Below, one piece after another: positions 53,104-61,597 of a stretch of 64,000 bases of DNA. Positions within the stretch are counted from its first letter, which is position 1. Each line of letters starts with the position of its first letter. A program made the position numbers and the translations under genes. The stretch is from NCBI RefSeq assembly GCF_018139625.1, contig NZ_JAGSOH010000009.1, positions 1 to 64,000 on the forward strand. Reading direction: 5' to 3'. The notes below the pieces were generated by a model that ran no database searches, was not told the DNA's origin, and saw nothing but the letters and a program-made list of their open reading frames with translations. This DNA comes from Actinospica acidithermotolerans (lineage in GTDB: Bacteria > Actinomycetota > Actinomycetes > Streptomycetales > Catenulisporaceae).

Positions 53104-53559
53104 TTAGAGAGTCACACGATACGAGATCTTGCCGGTGCTCGGGATAGCTCCGAGTGACTCGTAGAACCGCTGCGCCGCTTCGTTGTCACTATCGGTTCCC
53201 CACTCGAAGCGGCTGCATCGCTTGGCCCTTGCAACCTGCTCCAGGGCGGCCATCAGTTGCTTGCCGATGCCGGTGCGTCGGTATGCCTGGGCCACATACA
53301 GCTCCTTGAGGAAGAGCGAGGTCGTGAAGCCGGAGGCCGGCCAGTGGAACGAATATGAGGCGAATCCGGCCAGCTTGTCGCCGTCCCAAGCAAGCATCGC
53401 CTCGGCCGCCGGCCGATCCGCGAACAGCGCCTCGGAGATCTGTGCCACCTTCTCGTCCAGCGACTCTGTGGGTGTTCCGCCATAGAACTGCTCAAGTTCG
53501 TCCATGAGACCAGCGAGTTGCGCGGCGTCCTCAGGACTGGCTGCGGTCAAAGTGATCAT
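53104..53559 (-). CDS. GNAT N-acetyltransferase
   Basis: The protein has 151 residues with a full GNAT fold: LKELYVAQAYRRTGIGKQLM provides the acetyl-CoA loop (R-x2-G-I-G-K), and SDNEAAQRFYESLGA provides the terminal helix-strand. Its ATG overlaps the stop of the XRE/TPR regulator in ATGA, so it is translationally coupled to it. The substrate cannot be predicted; small-molecule or antibiotic acetylation is possible. Confidence 0.9.
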   Translation of the reverse strand: MITLTAASPEDAAQLAGLMDELEQFYGGTPTESLDEKVAQISEALFADRPAAEAMLAWDGDKLAGFASYSFHWPASGFTTSLFLKELYVAQAYRRTGIGKQLMAALEQVARAKRCSRFEWGTDSDNEAAQRFYESLGAIPSTGKISYRVTL

Positions 53560-54836
53560 GGTTCGAACACCTCGTTCTCATCGGGGGTCATCAGTCGGTC
53601 TCGAAGTTCCGCAGCAGCGGGCAGTGCGTGGCGGCGCGCCAAGGGAATAGCCTCGAGCAACTGCCGACCACGAAGGTTGATGATCCCCGCGCGTTGAGCG
53701 TCACTCAAGCCACTCATGACCTCGACAGCGTACGCGAGGCCCGATCCTGCGTCACCCGCGCGGATTAGGCAGGACGCGTGGTCGAGTTGGGCGAAGGTGC
53801 GGTCCATGTAGTCGTCCGGGCTGCACAGCGCGAGAGCTTGTTCTGATGCGCGCCACGCGTTGGCCGTGTCGCCGAGATGGGTGTAGGCGTTTCCCTGGTG
53901 GAAGCGCAACTGGCCCTCGTCGTAGCCGAACGCGGAGTCGTTGACGAACTCCGGCGCCAACCTGCTCAGAGCGTCTTCGGCGTTTCCGAGAGCGCGCTCG
54001 CAGCCATGTACGTCGCCCCGGGCGGCGAGAATCCTCGCTTCGAGGGCCACCGAGAGCACAGAGCCGACCCTGGCCGTTGCGCCCGCCGCGTCCTGGGAAC
54101 CGCGGGCAACTATCAGGGCTTCGCCGAGATCGCCGCTGTAGTAGTGCCCGTAGGCCTCCTGGGCCAGGACCCAGGAGAGGGTCTCCGGCTCGCCGGCTTC
54201 GACCGCGGCATTCCTAGCTACGCGGGCCCAGCTTCGGAAGTCGCTGCGCCTATCCAGCTTAATCAGTGTGAGGCACAGTAGTCCTGACATCTGTGCCGCG
54301 ACTCTGGTTAGAGTGGCAGCTGTTGAAAGGGGACGGGGCCGAGCGAAGAGCTCCTGGATTTCGGCAAGGTCAGCCGTAAGATCTGCAAACAGCACACTGG
54401 CGGGCTGGCCCCTGGCGACCAGTCCATACCGCCGAACGGTCTCCTCGAGATCGGAGAGCAGAGCGTTCGAGAGCGAACCACCGGATACTGAGTTCGCGAG
54501 CGCTATCCGGAGTTCGGCCAGTCCGCCCCCCGTGGTTGTCGTGCCGATCGGGTTGCGCGTGTTGTGATCGGTGTTAAGGGAGAGTTCGATCGGCTGTGCG
54601 GCAACGAGCTCCGGCACTACATGCTGGCTCTCGCTGAGCAGTTGGTCGAGCTCGCCGACCGTGATTTCCAACGCACGTGCCAGGCTGATGCGCAACCAGG
54701 GCTGGGGCTCGCCAGTGCCTGCCTCCCAGCGGCCGACGGACCGGACATCCACCCGCAGGCGATCTGCAAGGTCCTGCTGGGACAGGCCGACAGTGCGTCG
54801 TCGGCGGGCGAGCCTGGTTCTGCGCGGCTTGATCAT
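53556..54836 (-). CDS. XRE-family regulator with TPR-like sensor domain
   Basis: The protein has 426 residues from ATG 54836. The N-terminal HTH reads RRTVGLSQQDLADRLRVDVR and SVGRWEAGTGEPQPWL. A linker (about 70-120) leads into a TPR-like helical array (GNAYTHLGDTANAWRASEQA is one repeat). Such regulators are common beside Streptomyces antibiotic and resistance genes. A dyad 70 bases upstream (54906-54919) probably binds it. It is coupled to the GNAT gene and faces the right-hand biosynthetic set in the same direction, so it may regulate that set. Confidence 0.85.
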   Translation of the reverse strand: MIKPRRTRLARRRRTVGLSQQDLADRLRVDVRSVGRWEAGTGEPQPWLRISLARALEITVGELDQLLSESQHVVPELVAAQPIELSLNTDHNTRNPIGTTTTGGGLAELRIALANSVSGGSLSNALLSDLEETVRRYGLVARGQPASVLFADLTADLAEIQELFARPRPLSTAATLTRVAAQMSGLLCLTLIKLDRRSDFRSWARVARNAAVEAGEPETLSWVLAQEAYGHYYSGDLGEALIVARGSQDAAGATARVGSVLSVALEARILAARGDVHGCERALGNAEDALSRLAPEFVNDSAFGYDEGQLRFHQGNAYTHLGDTANAWRASEQALALCSPDDYMDRTFAQLDHASCLIRAGDAGSGLAYAVEVMSGLSDAQRAGIINLRGRQLLEAIPLARRHALPAAAELRDRLMTPDENEVFEP

Positions 54837-54905
54837 CTGTCGAACTCGCCGCACCCTTCCCTGCTCGTCCTCGACCTAAGGCCCCGGTTCAGGTCGTCAG
54901 TATCA

Positions 54906-54919
54906 CAGACTACTGTCTG
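54906..54919. promoter_or_regulatory. Dyad upstream of XRE/TPR regulator
   Basis: CAGACTACTGTCTG is a perfect inverted repeat with a four-base centre. On the minus strand GATACT just downstream could be a -10 box. The position fits an autoregulatory operator of the gene starting at 54836. Confidence 0.45.
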
Positions 54920-55052
54920 CTTCTCCATCCAGGCCATCGCCCGAGCACGGCCGCCGTTTCCTCAAGCCAAGAGTGCCACCGGCGAAGGTCGAACGAAGGC
55001 CTGGCGGAATCAGCGGAAGGTCCAACTGGACCCGGCCACAGTCTTGTGGCGC

Positions 55053-55484
55053 CTAGAGGCAGCACTCCCCGAACGGGCCGATCGGAGGTCCCAGGTCAAT
55101 AGAGAGGTCGGCGACCGCTGCGTTGACGCTGGATCCGCCGAGGAGCGGGACTAGTTCATCCATTACGTAGGCAAGGACAAATTCCGCCTCGGCTTCCGTG
55201 TCAAGGGGGACCTTGCTGTCAGTGCTGGAGCACCAGATATGAACTTCGATGGTGTCGCTGAGCAGCCCCAGCACGAGCGCTCGGCCGATGGCGTGCCACT
55301 CACCTCCAATGTCGGCTCTTGCGCTAGCCCAAAGATGAGGTTCAACGACGATCGAGACTTGCTGGGGTAGATTGATGGCTCCAGAGCGCAAAAGCGCTTC
55401 GAAAGCCGTCGCGGATGCTGAGATCACCTGGCCAGTGAAACCTCGTCGAGTCCGCGGAAGCTGTGCTCCGAGGCGTTCGCTCAC
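55053..55484 (-). CDS. Hypothetical protein downstream of class I LysRS
   Basis: The protein has 143 residues from GTG 55484. It is mixed alpha/beta with VSIVVEPHLWASARADIGG and a hydrophobic acidic segment (AEFVLAYVMDELVPLLGG). No family is recognised. It lies 73 bases after the LysRS gene on the same strand and may share its transcript. Confidence 0.5.
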   Translation of the reverse strand: MSERLGAQLPRTRRGFTGQVISASATAFEALLRSGAINLPQQVSIVVEPHLWASARADIGGEWHAIGRALVLGLLSDTIEVHIWCSSTDSKVPLDTEAEAEFVLAYVMDELVPLLGGSSVNAAVADLSIDLGPPIGPFGECCL

Positions 55485-55557
55485 GTCGGCTCTTCTCCTC
55501 GTCCGTGGCACACTCGCATGACGCGCCGATGGCATTCAGGCAGGTATCGTGGCCGCC

Positions 55558-57228
55558 TTACGGCACAGTGAGGAGCTTCTGGATACGTTCGATTCCGAGT
55601 GCCAGGAGGAGTGTGGGCAGTCGGGGTCCCGTGTCGCGCCCGACGAGCAGCATGTAGAGCAATGAAAACAGTGCGCGTTGTTCGGCCTTCAGCTCCGGGG
55701 TGGGCTCGGCATCCAAGGCCAGCCCCGCCTGGAGCTTCGGAACCCCGTAGACGAGGGCGGTGAGCCCAGGAAGTGACCAGTGCTCATCGAGACCGTCGAG
55801 CAGGAGCTTGAGAGATTCGCGCTGTGCGCGGGTCAGTCGGTCAAGCTGGGCAGCGTCTGGTTCTGAGCGGACCTGGGTCCGTTCGTCGGCGGGGACGTAG
55901 TTACTGATCCATGCCTGTGCGCAGTCAAGGCGCGGGCGTGCCTGATCCAGCGTCTGAAGCGGGTCATCGACCGTGAGGTCTTTCAAAATCCGTAGAGTCT
56001 GCTGATCGTCGCCTGTCGTGATGTCGACGACAGAAGCCAGAGTCCGGAAGGGCAGCGCCCTCGCGGTGGTCGGTAGAGTTCGCGTCGCAGAGCCAATCGA
56101 CCTAGCGCGCACCGCCAGGTCCCCTGCTTCAGCCGTGCCAGCATCGATCTTTCGGCCGAGGGCGTCCCACTCGTCGTACAGGCGGCTGACTTCCTGATCG
56201 AATGCAACTGTGATCGCCTGGTTGGGCTTGCGACGGGCGTAGAGCCAGCGCAGCAGCGGGGCCTCGATGATCTGAAGTGCATTGGTCGGTGTTGGGGCGC
56301 CGCCGACCGAGCCACTCATCTTGGCCGAGCCGCCGCTCGTTCCGACGAAGGAATAGCCGAGATAGGAGGGTGGCCGCCCGTTGAAGACCTCTCTTACGAG
56401 CTGCGAGCCGACGGTGAAACTGGATCCTGGGGAGGAGTGGTCGACGCCGCCGGCTTCGAAGGTGACTCGCTCGTACGCCCACCGCATGGGCCAGTCGACC
56501 TTCCAGACGAGCTTGCCCCCGTTCACCCGATTGAGCGCGAATCCGTCCGCGTGACCGCACTGGCAGGTGTACTCGATGTAGGTCGAACTCTCGTCGAAGG
56601 CAGTGATAGCTGTCGTGTCGCGTCCGCAGGTCGAGCAGTACGGCTTGTACGGGTAGTACTCGATGCCCGCGCCAGCACCCTCGGCTTCGTCGTCGTCGCC
56701 CTCGGGCTCGTCGCCGGCCTTCTTCGCAGTGCGGTAGCGGCCGAGGACAGAGTCGATCTGAGCACGATTCCGCATCGCGTGGAGGATCTGGTCGCGATAC
56801 GCACCGGAGGTGTACATCTGGGTTTGGCTGACCTCGACCACCTCTACTCCGAGCTGCAGGAGTGCGGCGCGGAAGGGCTCCTTGAAGTGTTCGGCCCAGT
56901 TCGGGTGCTCGCCACATGGGTCTGGCACCGATGTCAGCGGTCGACCGATGTGCTCAGCGAAAGAGCTCGGCTGGCCCGCGGGCACCTTGCGTAAGCGATC
57001 GTAGTCGTCCCACGACAGGATGTGCTTGCACTCCAGGCCCCGCCGCTGCAGTTCGTCCGCGACGAAATGGGGAACCATGATCTCCCGTAGATTGCCCAGG
57101 TGAATCGGCCCTGACGGGCTGATCCCTGAGGCGCAGACGAGGGGTGTGTCCGGCCCGCGGCGTTTGCCTTCGGCGATGACCTGGTCCGCTGCGACGGCCA
57201 CCCAATCGCCTTGCTTCACGCCAGCCAC
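55558..57228 (-). CDS. lysS: Class I lysyl-tRNA synthetase
   Basis: The protein has 556 residues from GTG 57228, with GGAGG six bases upstream. The class I HIGH signature is HLGN at residues 43-46 inside SGISPSGPIHLGN, the archaeal-type LysRS pattern. KMSGS at 303-307 corresponds to KMSKS. A zinc-ribbon insertion with C198-x2-C201 and C222-x-C224 is present. The enzyme charges tRNA-Lys with lysine. Most bacteria use class II LysRS for housekeeping; a class I copy near a biosynthetic set suggests either a second, inhibitor-resistant enzyme or a normal copy that the cluster landed beside. A dyad lies 160 bases upstream. Confidence 0.93.
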   Translation of the reverse strand: MAGVKQGDWVAVAADQVIAEGKRRGPDTPLVCASGISPSGPIHLGNLREIMVPHFVADELQRRGLECKHILSWDDYDRLRKVPAGQPSSFAEHIGRPLTSVPDPCGEHPNWAEHFKEPFRAALLQLGVEVVEVSQTQMYTSGAYRDQILHAMRNRAQIDSVLGRYRTAKKAGDEPEGDDDEAEGAGAGIEYYPYKPYCSTCGRDTTAITAFDESSTYIEYTCQCGHADGFALNRVNGGKLVWKVDWPMRWAYERVTFEAGGVDHSSPGSSFTVGSQLVREVFNGRPPSYLGYSFVGTSGGSAKMSGSVGGAPTPTNALQIIEAPLLRWLYARRKPNQAITVAFDQEVSRLYDEWDALGRKIDAGTAEAGDLAVRARSIGSATRTLPTTARALPFRTLASVVDITTGDDQQTLRILKDLTVDDPLQTLDQARPRLDCAQAWISNYVPADERTQVRSEPDAAQLDRLTRAQRESLKLLLDGLDEHWSLPGLTALVYGVPKLQAGLALDAEPTPELKAEQRALFSLLYMLLVGRDTGPRLPTLLLALGIERIQKLLTVP

Positions 57229-57542
57229 GTCACGCCTCCAGTAGATGTTGATCGCCGAGATACACAGAGGATAGCCGCTCGCACGGGCTCCCAGTGCCGC
57301 CTGCGCTCGCACAGCGCTCGAACTTGGGTCACATCATGCCCGTCCGCTGTAGTGAAACCGGCGGCATCGCCGGAGGTACGCTCAAGCCTATTAGATAGGT
57401 GTTAGGCCGACCATGTGTGGACTTACGCTGCATTCGCGGCAGAGCAGTGGACCGGTCGGGTAGTCAACCTTAGGACTCGCGGCAAGCCGACCATCCGCAC
57501 TCCGCATTGAGGGTGGAGGCAGAAGTATCAACACACCGTCAT
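57229..57542. promoter_or_regulatory. Leader region of the class I LysRS gene
   Basis: These 314 bases separate the end of the TmrB-like gene from the LysRS start. No gene is supported. The palindrome at 57387-57399 lies in it, and a separate promoter for LysRS is expected here. Confidence 0.4.
57387..57399. promoter_or_regulatory. Palindrome upstream of class I LysRS
   Basis: CCTATTAGATAGG is a perfect 5+3+5 inverted repeat in an AT-rich patch, 160 bases upstream of the LysRS start. It is an operator candidate for regulated synthetase expression. No T-box structure (tRNA-sensing leader) was recognised. Confidence 0.4.
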
Positions 57543-58112
57543 CTATATCAACCGGCCTTCCGGATCGGCTAAACCAGCCAGCGTGATGACTGCTGCAGCG
57601 ATTTGTGGCGGCGTGAGATGTTCGGTGTCGATGTGGGTGGCGAAGACCGGCAGGGCGAGGGAGGCCAGGCAGCGTTCGACTTGGAGGCCTTCCCAGCTCA
57701 GCTCACCCCAGCGATCAGGTCCTTCACCGCGCTGGCGCAGCCTTTCCCTGATCGTCTCGGGCTGCGCTAGCAGCGTCACATGGGTGACGGCTATGCCGAG
57801 ATCTCGGATAGGCTGAACAATTTCGCCGAACACACGGGGTCGGACGATGGTCATTGGAATGAGCAGGTCCCGTCCGTACGTTCGGTGGACTTGTTCGATC
57901 AATGTACGAGTGAGCGCTGGCCATATTGGTTCGAGTTCGAACTCCTCCATGCGCATCACTTCGGGTAATTGCGCCCAGAGCATGTGTCCGACCTTCTCGG
58001 GGTCGATGATGAGCGCGTCAGGAATGAGCTTGTTCAGTTCGGCGACTGCTGTGGTTTTGCCGACGCCGAACGGCCCGTTCACAAAAATGATCAATTGGGT
58101 CACCTGGGGCAT
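57543..58112 (-). CDS. TmrB-like ATP-binding protein
   Basis: The protein has 189 residues. Walker A GPFGVGKT is at 13-20, followed by IIDPEKVGHML and RDLLIPMTIVRPRVFGEI. The order and wording closely follow TmrB, the Bacillus subtilis ATP-binding tunicamycin-resistance protein, and related kinase-like P-loop proteins. In TmrB the protein protects against a nucleoside antibiotic. Here it lies nine bases downstream of the second methyltransferase, in the biosynthetic set, so self-resistance or a kinase step is plausible. Which one cannot be told from sequence alone. Confidence 0.8.
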   Translation of the reverse strand: MPQVTQLIIFVNGPFGVGKTTAVAELNKLIPDALIIDPEKVGHMLWAQLPEVMRMEEFELEPIWPALTRTLIEQVHRTYGRDLLIPMTIVRPRVFGEIVQPIRDLGIAVTHVTLLAQPETIRERLRQRGEGPDRWGELSWEGLQVERCLASLALPVFATHIDTEHLTPPQIAAAVITLAGLADPEGRLI

Positions 58113-58121
58113 TGAGTTTGC

Positions 58122-58979
58122 TTAAAAAAGCTCCACGTAGCGGTGCGGGTATGTGGTCGCGTCGTAGCGCAAGACGAAGACGGAGTAGCGCTGGTGGGCG
58201 CGGAGGCGGTTGGTTGCGTTCTTGACCGATTTGAGCCGTTCGGTCATGGCCTCTTTCACTCGTGGGTCACGGATTTCCGCGTCATGGCAGACCCGCTCGA
58301 TCGTGGAGTAGCAGTAGTGCGCAACCTGCTCGTCGGTCTCAGGGGTGAGGGTGTGATCGGCCTGGTAGATCACATCGAGTCCGCGGAACAGGTCGAGGGC
58401 GTCGGCTCGGGTCTCCATCGGGCTGGTGATGCCGAAGATATCCCGCCGCAAGGTCTGGACTTCTTCGGGAAGTTCGTAGTCGCACCAGAACGGCGCGGCC
58501 AGTATGTGGCCGCCGTCCTCGAGCAGATCCACGAGCCGACGGGCCATGCCCGGAGGATCCGGAAAGAACCCGAGGGCCGCGCCGACGGCGATGTGGCTGA
58601 AGGAGCGGCCGGGGGCGAAGTCCATGCCGTCCGCCTGGACGTACTCCACGTCTGTCGCGCGGCCGCTTTGAAGGTGGTTGTAACGCGCGAGGGCGATCGC
58701 ATTGGCCGACAGGTCGAAGCCCAAGGCTCGGCAGCCGGTGATCCGGGCCAACTCCCGAGAGGTGAATCCGGTGGTGCAGGCCACGTCCAGCAGCGTGGAG
58801 TTAGCGCTCATGCGCGCGTGCAAGGCCCAGTCATTGATGGTGGCGAACGCGCCGGGCATGACGTTTGTCTGATTGATCATGGCGACGAAGTCGGGATAGC
58901 TCGCTGCCCAGACATGTTCGGGTCCAGTCGGCGGCGTGGCGAGCGGCCATGTGAGGTTGAAGCCCTGTGTCGTCGTCAC
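58122..58979 (-). CDS. Class I SAM-dependent methyltransferase (second)
   Basis: The protein has 285 residues from GTG 58979, with AAGGAG upstream and overlapping the stop of the first methyltransferase (GTGA). Motif I reads LLDVACTTGFTSRELARITG, with a downstream acidic loop (FDLSANAIAL) and motif-like ADGMDFAPGRSFSHIAVG. The fold suits small-molecule methylation. The substrate is unknown. It is part of the right-hand set. Confidence 0.85.
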   Translation of the reverse strand: MTTTQGFNLTWPLATPPTGPEHVWAASYPDFVAMINQTNVMPGAFATINDWALHARMSANSTLLDVACTTGFTSRELARITGCRALGFDLSANAIALARYNHLQSGRATDVEYVQADGMDFAPGRSFSHIAVGAALGFFPDPPGMARRLVDLLEDGGHILAAPFWCDYELPEEVQTLRRDIFGITSPMETRADALDLFRGLDVIYQADHTLTPETDEQVAHYCYSTIERVCHDAEIRDPRVKEAMTERLKSVKNATNRLRAHQRYSVFVLRYDATTYPHRYVELF

Positions 58980-59818
58980 CGGGAGGTCTCCTTCGTGGCT
59001 TTGATGGTGAAGCTGAGGGGGAATGGGTCGTTCTCGATTCGCCACCAGCCCGGTCGGTCGGAGTCCTCAATCATCCAGCTCAGGGGCCTCCAGGGCAGCC
59101 GGGCGTGTTCAGCGAGTTCAACTATGCGAAGCCCGGCGTCGGCCAACGAGGTGACGACGTCGCCGATCGGGTGATTCCAGCGGTGCTGCGGGTGCCCGAG
59201 CTGCACGGTCATGTCCACGTAGGTGCTGGCTTCCCGGTCAGTGACCGGTTCGCTGTGCCGGAAGTATGGATTGCGGGGCAGATAACCGGTGCCGTCTCGT
59301 TCGTCGTCCCAGATGAACAGGTGGGGGTGGCCTTCGGCGAGGAAGAAGGTTCCACCCGGGCGAAGGTGAGCGGCGATGGTCTGCGCCCAGGCGGCTAGGT
59401 CTGGCAGCCACATCAAGACGCCCCAGGAGGTGAAGCAGATATCGAACAGTCGCCCCAGTCGGCACTGACTAATTTCAGCTTGCTGGAATTGTGCGGGCAG
59501 TTCGAGTTCGGCGGCCAGCGCCTGGGCTGCGGCGATCGCAGCGGAGGAGAAGTCGATACCCGTTGCCTGCGCGCCTTGCCTGGCCCAGGACAGCGTCCCG
59601 AGTCCCAAGTGGCATTGGAGGTGGAGCAGCGTGCGCCCCCTCACGTCGCCGACCCCTCCGAGCTCGAGGTCGTCGAGCGCGATAGCGCCAGCCCGGAAGC
59701 CGGCGAGGTCATACCAGGCGCTCTCGGCGTGGATCGGGACGCGGGCATCCCACATGGCTTGGTTGGATGCAATCCATGGCGCCGCGCCAGTCTGCGGCCT
59801 CGGATCCAGGGTGGTCAC
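58976..59818 (-). CDS. Class I SAM-dependent methyltransferase (first)
   Basis: The protein has 280 residues from GTG 59818. The SAM motif is LLHLQCHLGLGTLSWARQGA and the acidic loop GIDFSSAAI. This subtype is common in Streptomyces secondary metabolism and unassigned genes. It follows the LysRS-like gene by six bases and overlaps the next methyltransferase. The substrate is unknown. Confidence 0.87.
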   Translation of the reverse strand: MTTLDPRPQTGAAPWIASNQAMWDARVPIHAESAWYDLAGFRAGAIALDDLELGGVGDVRGRTLLHLQCHLGLGTLSWARQGAQATGIDFSSAAIAAAQALAAELELPAQFQQAEISQCRLGRLFDICFTSWGVLMWLPDLAAWAQTIAAHLRPGGTFFLAEGHPHLFIWDDERDGTGYLPRNPYFRHSEPVTDREASTYVDMTVQLGHPQHRWNHPIGDVVTSLADAGLRIVELAEHARLPWRPLSWMIEDSDRPGWWRIENDPFPLSFTIKATKETSR

Positions 59819-59824
59819 GGGATG

Positions 59825-61597
59825 TCAACTCCGGCGGGTTCGGTGACGATCTACGACGTGGGCAAGTCGGTTCATGCCGAGGCCGACGCCCACCACGGGA
59901 GGCAGGCCGGATGTGAAGGTGTCGAGGATTTGCTGGTATTCGCGGTGGACCGGGTGGGGGTCTCGCGCGAATTGCTGGGCGAAGGCTGCGGCCAGGACGT
60001 CTGGCCGCCGCTCATTTCGACTGATCTCGGCAATCTCGACACCGTGCAGGTAGATCCATGTGCGGGCGGCGGCTCGGCCCTCGCCCTCGATGAGGGGCGA
60101 TGAGGGACCGGGAATCTGGGTGATCGCGATGTGTCCGGTGAGCTGGCTGCGCAGCTCGTTGCGCCACAGCCGACGAACGAGGAGATCGGGATCGCTCGTT
60201 CTGGCTGCGTACTCGGGGATTCGAGTTGCTGCGAGGGCGCTTATGGCGGACGTGTCGCAGGTGCGCAGGCCGCTGAGGTGCAGGAATGCGTCGTCGAATG
60301 TCCATTGTTGTAGCGCTGGTGCGCCGGGGTACGCTGCGGTGATCAGGCGGCTGACGTGTTCGAGCATGGCTGGCCGGTCGAGATCGGCAGCATAGGCCTC
60401 GAGCATCGTGAACTCCTTGACCGGCCGGCCGCGTAGTCCTTCGTTGCGGAAGCTTGGGCCGATCTCGTAGCAGCGGGTATAGCCCGATGCGATCAGTTCG
60501 AGGAGAGCTGGTTCGGTGGTCACACGCAGGTATTGGTTCTTCTCCGCTGAGTGAGCCCAGGTCGTGAACGGTCGAGCTGCGCCGCCGCGATAGCCATCGC
60601 TCAGGATGGGCGTCACGGCTTCAGTGAACCCGGCATTCTGGAGGTAGCGACGGACCGGGTCAAGCACGTCGACCGTGTCCATCGGGGCGGGTCGCCGAGG
60701 TATTGCGCCCCGGATTCCGCATTCGAGGTGCTCAACGAACATTGCCTGCTGCCCTGACCGAGTCGCGCGGATTTGTCCATCAACGACGACCAAGTCGCCC
60801 GGACGTAAACGCAGGCCGACTTTAGATTCGAGACACAGTTGGACCGACTGCTGCGCCCAAGCCAGATTTGCGAACGTCACCTTGCTGTGCCGGCGCACGT
60901 TGAGAACCCGGCCGGCGAGTCGGAGGTGTTCGCCAGTCGCGCTAGTACGCGCCCAGTCTTTGAGGGGGAAGGCGTTAAGTACGTGCCCGGACGGGTCGCG
61001 ATCCAATGTCTCGAGTGCTGGAGCGAGCGGATCGCCACGGCCAGTCAGGGCGAGCAGAAGCTCCTGCGGGCTCTCGGAGCGCGGGTCAGCCAGCCACACC
61101 AGGCGGCGTAGGGCGATTCTGCGGCGGTCATCTTCGAGCGACGGCATAAGGCGGAGAAGGAATACGACGGCGCACGCGCGAAGTACAGCTGCGCGGCACG
61201 AGATCGGCCCGGTCAGTGCTGTGAGGACATCCCGCAGCGCATCGTGGTCCACCTCGCCTGCTGGCCACGGTTGTTCGCCTTGCGGAGTTGCTGCCGCGAG
61301 TGACAGGAGCAGGACGTCGTACTCGGCAGGGCCGCTCGCCGAGGCGGGGATTAGGGCGCTGGGCTGTTGGGCCTCCATCCGATGCGAAAGGAGCTCGACG
61401 GCGGGGACCGGGCCGCGCTCCAGCAGCCGGGCAATGCCGGCCATGATCAGGACTGCCTCAGCCGGGGTCTGGTCCAAGTGCGGCGGGAACAGGTACTGCG
61501 CCGATTCCAGCAGTTCCCTGGCGGCGTTCCAACTTCGAGGCGGAGAAGACGCGTGTAGCTGCGCGGCGCGCCTGGCAAGTTCGGGAATGGTGCTCAT
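59825..61597 (-). CDS. Class II lysyl-tRNA-synthetase-like ligase with extra N-terminal domain
   Basis: The protein has 590 residues from ATG 61597, overlapping the YqcI/YcgG stop (ATGA). The first 210 residues are an unmatched helical domain. An OB-fold-like region (about 220-300) precedes a class II core. Motif 2 has FRNE at 383-386 and EFTMLE at 395-400. Motif 3 reads GVGLGMNRL near the end, with Asn where LysRS usually has Asp. Motif 1 is weak. The extra domain and altered motif 3 suggest a paralogue with a special task, for example activating lysine or a lysine-like acid for a metabolite, rather than a housekeeping LysRS. tRNA use is unproven. Confidence 0.8.
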   Translation of the reverse strand: MSTIPELARRAAQLHASSPPRSWNAARELLESAQYLFPPHLDQTPAEAVLIMAGIARLLERGPVPAVELLSHRMEAQQPSALIPASASGPAEYDVLLLSLAAATPQGEQPWPAGEVDHDALRDVLTALTGPISCRAAVLRACAVVFLLRLMPSLEDDRRRIALRRLVWLADPRSESPQELLLALTGRGDPLAPALETLDRDPSGHVLNAFPLKDWARTSATGEHLRLAGRVLNVRRHSKVTFANLAWAQQSVQLCLESKVGLRLRPGDLVVVDGQIRATRSGQQAMFVEHLECGIRGAIPRRPAPMDTVDVLDPVRRYLQNAGFTEAVTPILSDGYRGGAARPFTTWAHSAEKNQYLRVTTEPALLELIASGYTRCYEIGPSFRNEGLRGRPVKEFTMLEAYAADLDRPAMLEHVSRLITAAYPGAPALQQWTFDDAFLHLSGLRTCDTSAISALAATRIPEYAARTSDPDLLVRRLWRNELRSQLTGHIAITQIPGPSSPLIEGEGRAAARTWIYLHGVEIAEISRNERRPDVLAAAFAQQFARDPHPVHREYQQILDTFTSGLPPVVGVGLGMNRLAHVVDRHRTRRS

